Assembly: GCF_001292625.1 (NCBI RefSeq)
Contig: NZ_LAJH01000005.1
Coordinates: 184,228 to 248,227 of the forward strand
DNA from: Shimia sp. SK013
Lineage (GTDB): Bacteria; Pseudomonadota; Alphaproteobacteria; Rhodobacterales; Rhodobacteraceae
Direction: 5' to 3'
DNA: 64,000 bases
The notes beneath the pieces were generated by a model that made no database searches, was not told where the DNA came from, and saw only the letters and a list, made by a program, of their open reading frames with translations. The position numbers and the translations under genes are program-made. Shown here in pieces: positions 61,094 to 64,000 of the stretch; positions within the stretch are counted from its first letter, which is position 1; the number at the start of each line of letters is the position of its first letter.

Positions 61094-63211
61094 ATGGCAC
61101 GCGAATATCCCCTCGACCGCTACCGTAACTTCGGGATTATGGCTCACATCGATGCAGGTAAAACCACCTGTTCGGAGCGGATCCTGTTTTACACGGGCAA
61201 GTCCCACAACATCGGTGAAGTTCACGACGGCGCTGCAACCATGGACCACATGGAGCAGGAGCAGGAACGTGGCATCACCATCACTTCAGCTGCGACAACC
61301 ACTTTCTGGGAGCGCACCGAGGACGGTGAGACTGCGGATTCTGAAAAGTTCCGCATGAACATCATCGACACCCCAGGCCACGTTGACTTCACAATTGAAG
61401 TTGAACGTTCACTGGCGGTTCTCGATGGTGCTGTTTGTGTTCTTGACGCCAACGCTGGTGTTGAGCCCCAGACCGAAACCGTTTGGCGTCAAGCTGATCG
61501 CTACAAAGTTCCACGTATGGTTTTTGTCAACAAAATGGACAAAATCGGCGCGGACTTCTTTAACTGCGTTCACATGATCGAAGACCGCACCGGCGCGACC
61601 GCTGTTCCGGTTGGTATTCCTATCGGTGCAGAAACCGAGCTGGAAGGTCTGCTGGATTTGGTAACCATGGAAGAATGGCTGTGGCAGGGTGAAGACCTTG
61701 GCGCGTCGTGGATCAAAGCACCGATCCGTGAAAGCCTTCAGGACATGGCCGATGAATGGCGTGGCAAAATGATCGAAGCCGCCGTCGAAATGGACGACGA
61801 CGCGATGATGGAATACCTGGAAGGCAACGAGCCTGACGTGCCAACATTGCGTGCATTGCTGCGCAAAGGCACACTGGAAATGGCATTTGTGCCAGTTCTG
61901 GGCGGTTCTGCGTTCAAAAACAAAGGTGTTCAGCCCCTGCTTAACGCTGTGATTGACTATCTGCCCAGCCCGCTGGACGTCGTTGATTATATGGGCTTTA
62001 AACCCGGCGATGATGACGAAGTTCGTGATATTGCACGTCGTGCAGATGACGAAATGGCGTTCTCGGCTCTGGCGTTTAAAATCTGGAATGACCCCTTTGT
62101 TGGCTCGCTGACCTTTACCCGTATTTACTCCGGTAAAATCGAAAAGGGCGACAGCTTCCTGAACTCGACCAAAGGCAAAAAAGAGCGCGTTGGCCGCATG
62201 ATGATCATGCACTCCAACGACCGTGATGAAATCAGCGAAGCATTCGCAGGTGACATTATCGCTCTGGGCGGTCTGAAAGACACCACAACCGGTGACACGC
62301 TTTGCGCGATCAACGATCCTGTGGTTCTGGAAACAATGACGTTCCCCGATCCTGTGATCGAGATCGCTGTTGAGCCTAAGACCAAAGGCGACCAAGAGAA
62401 AATGTCGACTGGCCTGCAGCGTTTGGCCGCCGAAGATCCTTCCTTCCGTGTGGAAACTGACATCGAAAGCGGTCAGACCATCATGAAAGGCATGGGCGAA
62501 CTTCACCTCGACATCCTCGTGGACCGTCTGCGTCGTGAGTTCAAAGTGGAAGCCAACATTGGTGCCCCACAGGTTGCTTACCGCGAGACCATCGGTCACG
62601 AAGTCGAGCACAGCTACACCCACAAGAAACAATCTGGTGGGTCTGGTCAGTACGGCGAGGTGAAGTTGTTGATCTCTCCAACAGAGCCGGGCGAAGGGTA
62701 CTCCTTTGAGTCCAAGATTGTTGGTGGTTCGGTTCCAAAAGAATACATCCCGGGTGTTGAAAAAGGCATCAAATCGGTCATGGATAGCGGCCCTCTGGCT
62801 GGCTTCCCTGTGATCGACTTCAAAGTTCAGCTGCTTGACGGTAAGTTCCACGACGTGGACTCCAGCATTCTGGCCTTTGAAATTGCGGGTCGTATGTGCA
62901 TGCGTGAAGGCATGCGTCTTGCGGGTGCAAAACTGCTTGAGCCAATCATGAAAGTCGAAGTGATCACACCGGAAGAATACACTGGTGGCATCATTGGTGA
63001 CCTTACTTCCCGTCGTGGGCAGGTGTCTGGTCAGGAAAACCGCGGTAACGCTGTTGCGATCGATGCATTTGTGCCTTTGGCCAACATGTTCGGTTACATC
63101 AACACGCTGCGTTCCATGAGCTCGGGCCGTGCCCAGTTCTCCATGCAGTTTGATCACTACGATCCGGTGCCGAATAACATCTCGGAAGAGATCCAAGCGA
63201 AATACGCGTAA
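61094..63211 (+). CDS. fusA: Elongation factor G
   Basis: A 705-residue EF-G. The GTPase motifs are AHIDAGKTT (P-loop), DTPGHVDF and NKMDK. Domain IV has the conserved [12 protein letters not shown] region. It drives ribosomal translocation and recycling. It lies 21 bases after rpsG. Instead of tuf, the next gene is a sulfotransferase starting 25 bases later. Confidence 0.99.
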   Translation: MAREYPLDRYRNFGIMAHIDAGKTTCSERILFYTGKSHNIGEVHDGAATMDHMEQEQERGITITSAATTTFWERTEDGETADSEKFRMNIIDTPGHVDFTIEVERSLAVLDGAVCVLDANAGVEPQTETVWRQADRYKVPRMVFVNKMDKIGADFFNCVHMIEDRTGATAVPVGIPIGAETELEGLLDLVTMEEWLWQGEDLGASWIKAPIRESLQDMADEWRGKMIEAAVEMDDDAMMEYLEGNEPDVPTLRALLRKGTLEMAFVPVLGGSAFKNKGVQPLLNAVIDYLPSPLDVVDYMGFKPGDDDEVRDIARRADDEMAFSALAFKIWNDPFVGSLTFTRIYSGKIEKGDSFLNSTKGKKERVGRMMIMHSNDRDEISEAFAGDIIALGGLKDTTTGDTLCAINDPVVLETMTFPDPVIEIAVEPKTKGDQEKMSTGLQRLAAEDPSFRVETDIESGQTIMKGMGELHLDILVDRLRREFKVEANIGAPQVAYRETIGHEVEHSYTHKKQSGGSGQYGEVKLLISPTEPGEGYSFESKIVGGSVPKEYIPGVEKGIKSVMDSGPLAGFPVIDFKVQLLDGKFHDVDSSILAFEIAGRMCMREGMRLAGAKLLEPIMKVEVITPEEYTGGIIGDLTSRRGQVSGQENRGNAVAIDAFVPLANMFGYINTLRSMSSGRAQFSMQFDHYDPVPNNISEEIQAKYA

Positions 63212-63236
63212 CCGGCGTCTGAAAAGGTCCGTTGCA

Positions 63237-63953
63237 ATGACAATAATGTTGCCAAAAGAGCAAGTTTCGGTATTTACCGTACCGAAATGCTTGAGCACTT
63301 CGTTGTGTCACTTGTTCTTTGAGTATGAAAATGGTTTTGCAGCGGACAATCTTACAGTGAGCGGGAAAACGATTGGGATTCACACTTTGTATCCCACGGG
63401 CCCGTTCCGACGGACAAGCAAGCCCAGTCGGAATCGTTTTTGGCGTGCCGCGATCATTCGTGATCCGGTCTCGCGTGTCGTGTCCGTGTATCGCAATCGT
63501 ATCGTCGAGGGAGAAATCCTGAAACGTAAAAGCCGTATTCGCGATTTGCGTGTATTTGGGGGTCTTCCCCAAGAACCGGATTTGGAAACCTTTGTGCAAA
63601 AGCTCGACAAGTACCGAGCTTCGCATGTGGGGGTCGCCCATCATTTGGAACCATTGTCGTTCTTTTTGGGGTCGGATCCTTCCTATTTTGATGCGATTTA
63701 TACACTCAAACAGGTCCCTCAGTTTTTGGAGGATCTGCAATCCAATTTGGATCGAGAACTCCCGCCGCTTCGGCATCTTATGACGGCGGGACCCAAAATC
63801 ACGGTGGACGACCTGAGCGAGTCCGGACGTCGCCAAATCGAAAAAATGTATGAAGAGGACTTGACCCTCTTTGGTCCGTTTTTGGACGGAAACTCTGAGC
63901 CGCAGCGAGACACATCGAGACGGCGAACTATGAAAGGAAAAGCCAATGGCTAA
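63237..63953 (+). CDS. Sulfotransferase family protein inserted between fusA and tuf
   Basis: A 238-residue protein. VFTVPKCLSTSLCHLFF fits the 5'-phosphosulfate loop of PAPS-dependent sulfotransferases, and AIIRDPVSRVVSVYRNRI (R75, D76, P77, R80, S83, Y85) the 3'-phosphate loop, as in the Sulfotransfer_2 group. The acceptor is unknown; a glycan or lipid is usual. The start is the ATG at 63237 after AAAAGG; an open frame begins earlier inside fusA. The stop lies eight bases inside tuf, and the tuf ribosome site is within its last codons, so the two are likely translationally linked. The EF-G/EF-Tu pair is normally adjacent, so this is an insertion. Confidence 0.8.
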   Translation: MTIMLPKEQVSVFTVPKCLSTSLCHLFFEYENGFAADNLTVSGKTIGIHTLYPTGPFRRTSKPSRNRFWRAAIIRDPVSRVVSVYRNRIVEGEILKRKSRIRDLRVFGGLPQEPDLETFVQKLDKYRASHVGVAHHLEPLSFFLGSDPSYFDAIYTLKQVPQFLEDLQSNLDRELPPLRHLMTAGPKITVDDLSESGRRQIEKMYEEDLTLFGPFLDGNSEPQRDTSRRRTMKGKANG

Positions 63954-64000
63954 GGAAAAGTTTGAGCGCAGTAAACCGCACTGCAACATCGGCACCATTG
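63946..64000 (+). CDS. tuf: Elongation factor Tu (5' end only)
   Basis: The first 18 codons (AKEKFERSKPHCNIGTI after Met) match EF-Tu before the window ends. AAAGGAA sits eight bases before the ATG. It overlaps the sulfotransferase gene by eight bases. Confidence 0.95.
   Translation, partial: MAKEKFERSKPHCNIGTI

Noticed and set aside
61409..63298. A 629-codon minus-strand frame opposite fusA
   Set aside because: Shadow of fusA with no recognisable domain.

Overview
The window looks like a piece of chromosome from a marine alphaproteobacterium of the Roseobacter group (Rhodobacteraceae). This is inferred from the nosCRZDFYLX gene order, the TRAP and polyamine-type transporters, the protein styles of RpoB, RpoC, NusG and EF-G, and the moderately high GC. 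No rRNA or tRNA genes, CRISPR array, prophage or intact insertion sequence was found.

Region 1 (1-4300, minus strand) holds an MscS-family channel translationally coupled to an unusual membrane protein. That partner has four histidines in or near its membrane helices and a C-terminal [2Fe-2S] ferredoxin domain. A decayed IS3-type orfA remnant follows. Region 2 (4337-13371, minus) is a complete nitrous oxide reductase operon, nosC-R-Z-D-F-Y-L-X, in which successive genes overlap or nearly touch. An FNR/Dnr-like box lies upstream of nosC at a spacing that fits an activated promoter. NosZ reduces N2O, NosR supplies electrons, NosDFY and NosL serve the copper centres, and NosX flavinylates NosR.

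Region 3 (13595-26445) is a catabolic block. It contains a spermidine/putrescine-type ABC importer, an iron-dependent alcohol dehydrogenase, an aldehyde dehydrogenase, a glutamine-synthetase-like ligase, a TRAP importer, an N-formylglutamate-amidohydrolase-family enzyme and a divergent RpiR regulator. The enzyme set suggests gamma-glutamylation of an amine or amino alcohol, two oxidations and then release of glutamate. Region 4 (26735-38136) is a mixed stretch: a chemoreceptor, an Old Yellow Enzyme homologue, transaldolase, a DUF1415 gene that looks foreign, ribH under an FMN riboswitch, a lone GH43 xylosidase, a secreted-type EEP phosphodiesterase, and two similar small membrane proteins of unknown function.

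Region 5 (38229-64000) is the transcription/translation core: secE-nusG, rplK-rplA, rplJ-rplL, rpoB-rpoC, rpsL-rpsG-fusA and the start of tuf. It is broken at five points by unrelated genes: a flavin halogenase-like gene, a hybrid histidine kinase with an orphan solute-binding protein, an L,D-transpeptidase-like gene, a trio (immunity-like protein, EamA exporter, rhamnosyltransferase-like protein), and a sulfotransferase whose end overlaps the tuf start codon. Rho-independent terminators follow nusG, rplA, rplL and rpoC, so the core is split into separate transcription units.

The loci most worth a second look are the sulfotransferase coupled to tuf, the kinase/binding-protein pair, the heme/FeS protein coupled to MscS, the gamma-glutamylation block, and the halogenase-like protein with an altered WxWxIP motif.
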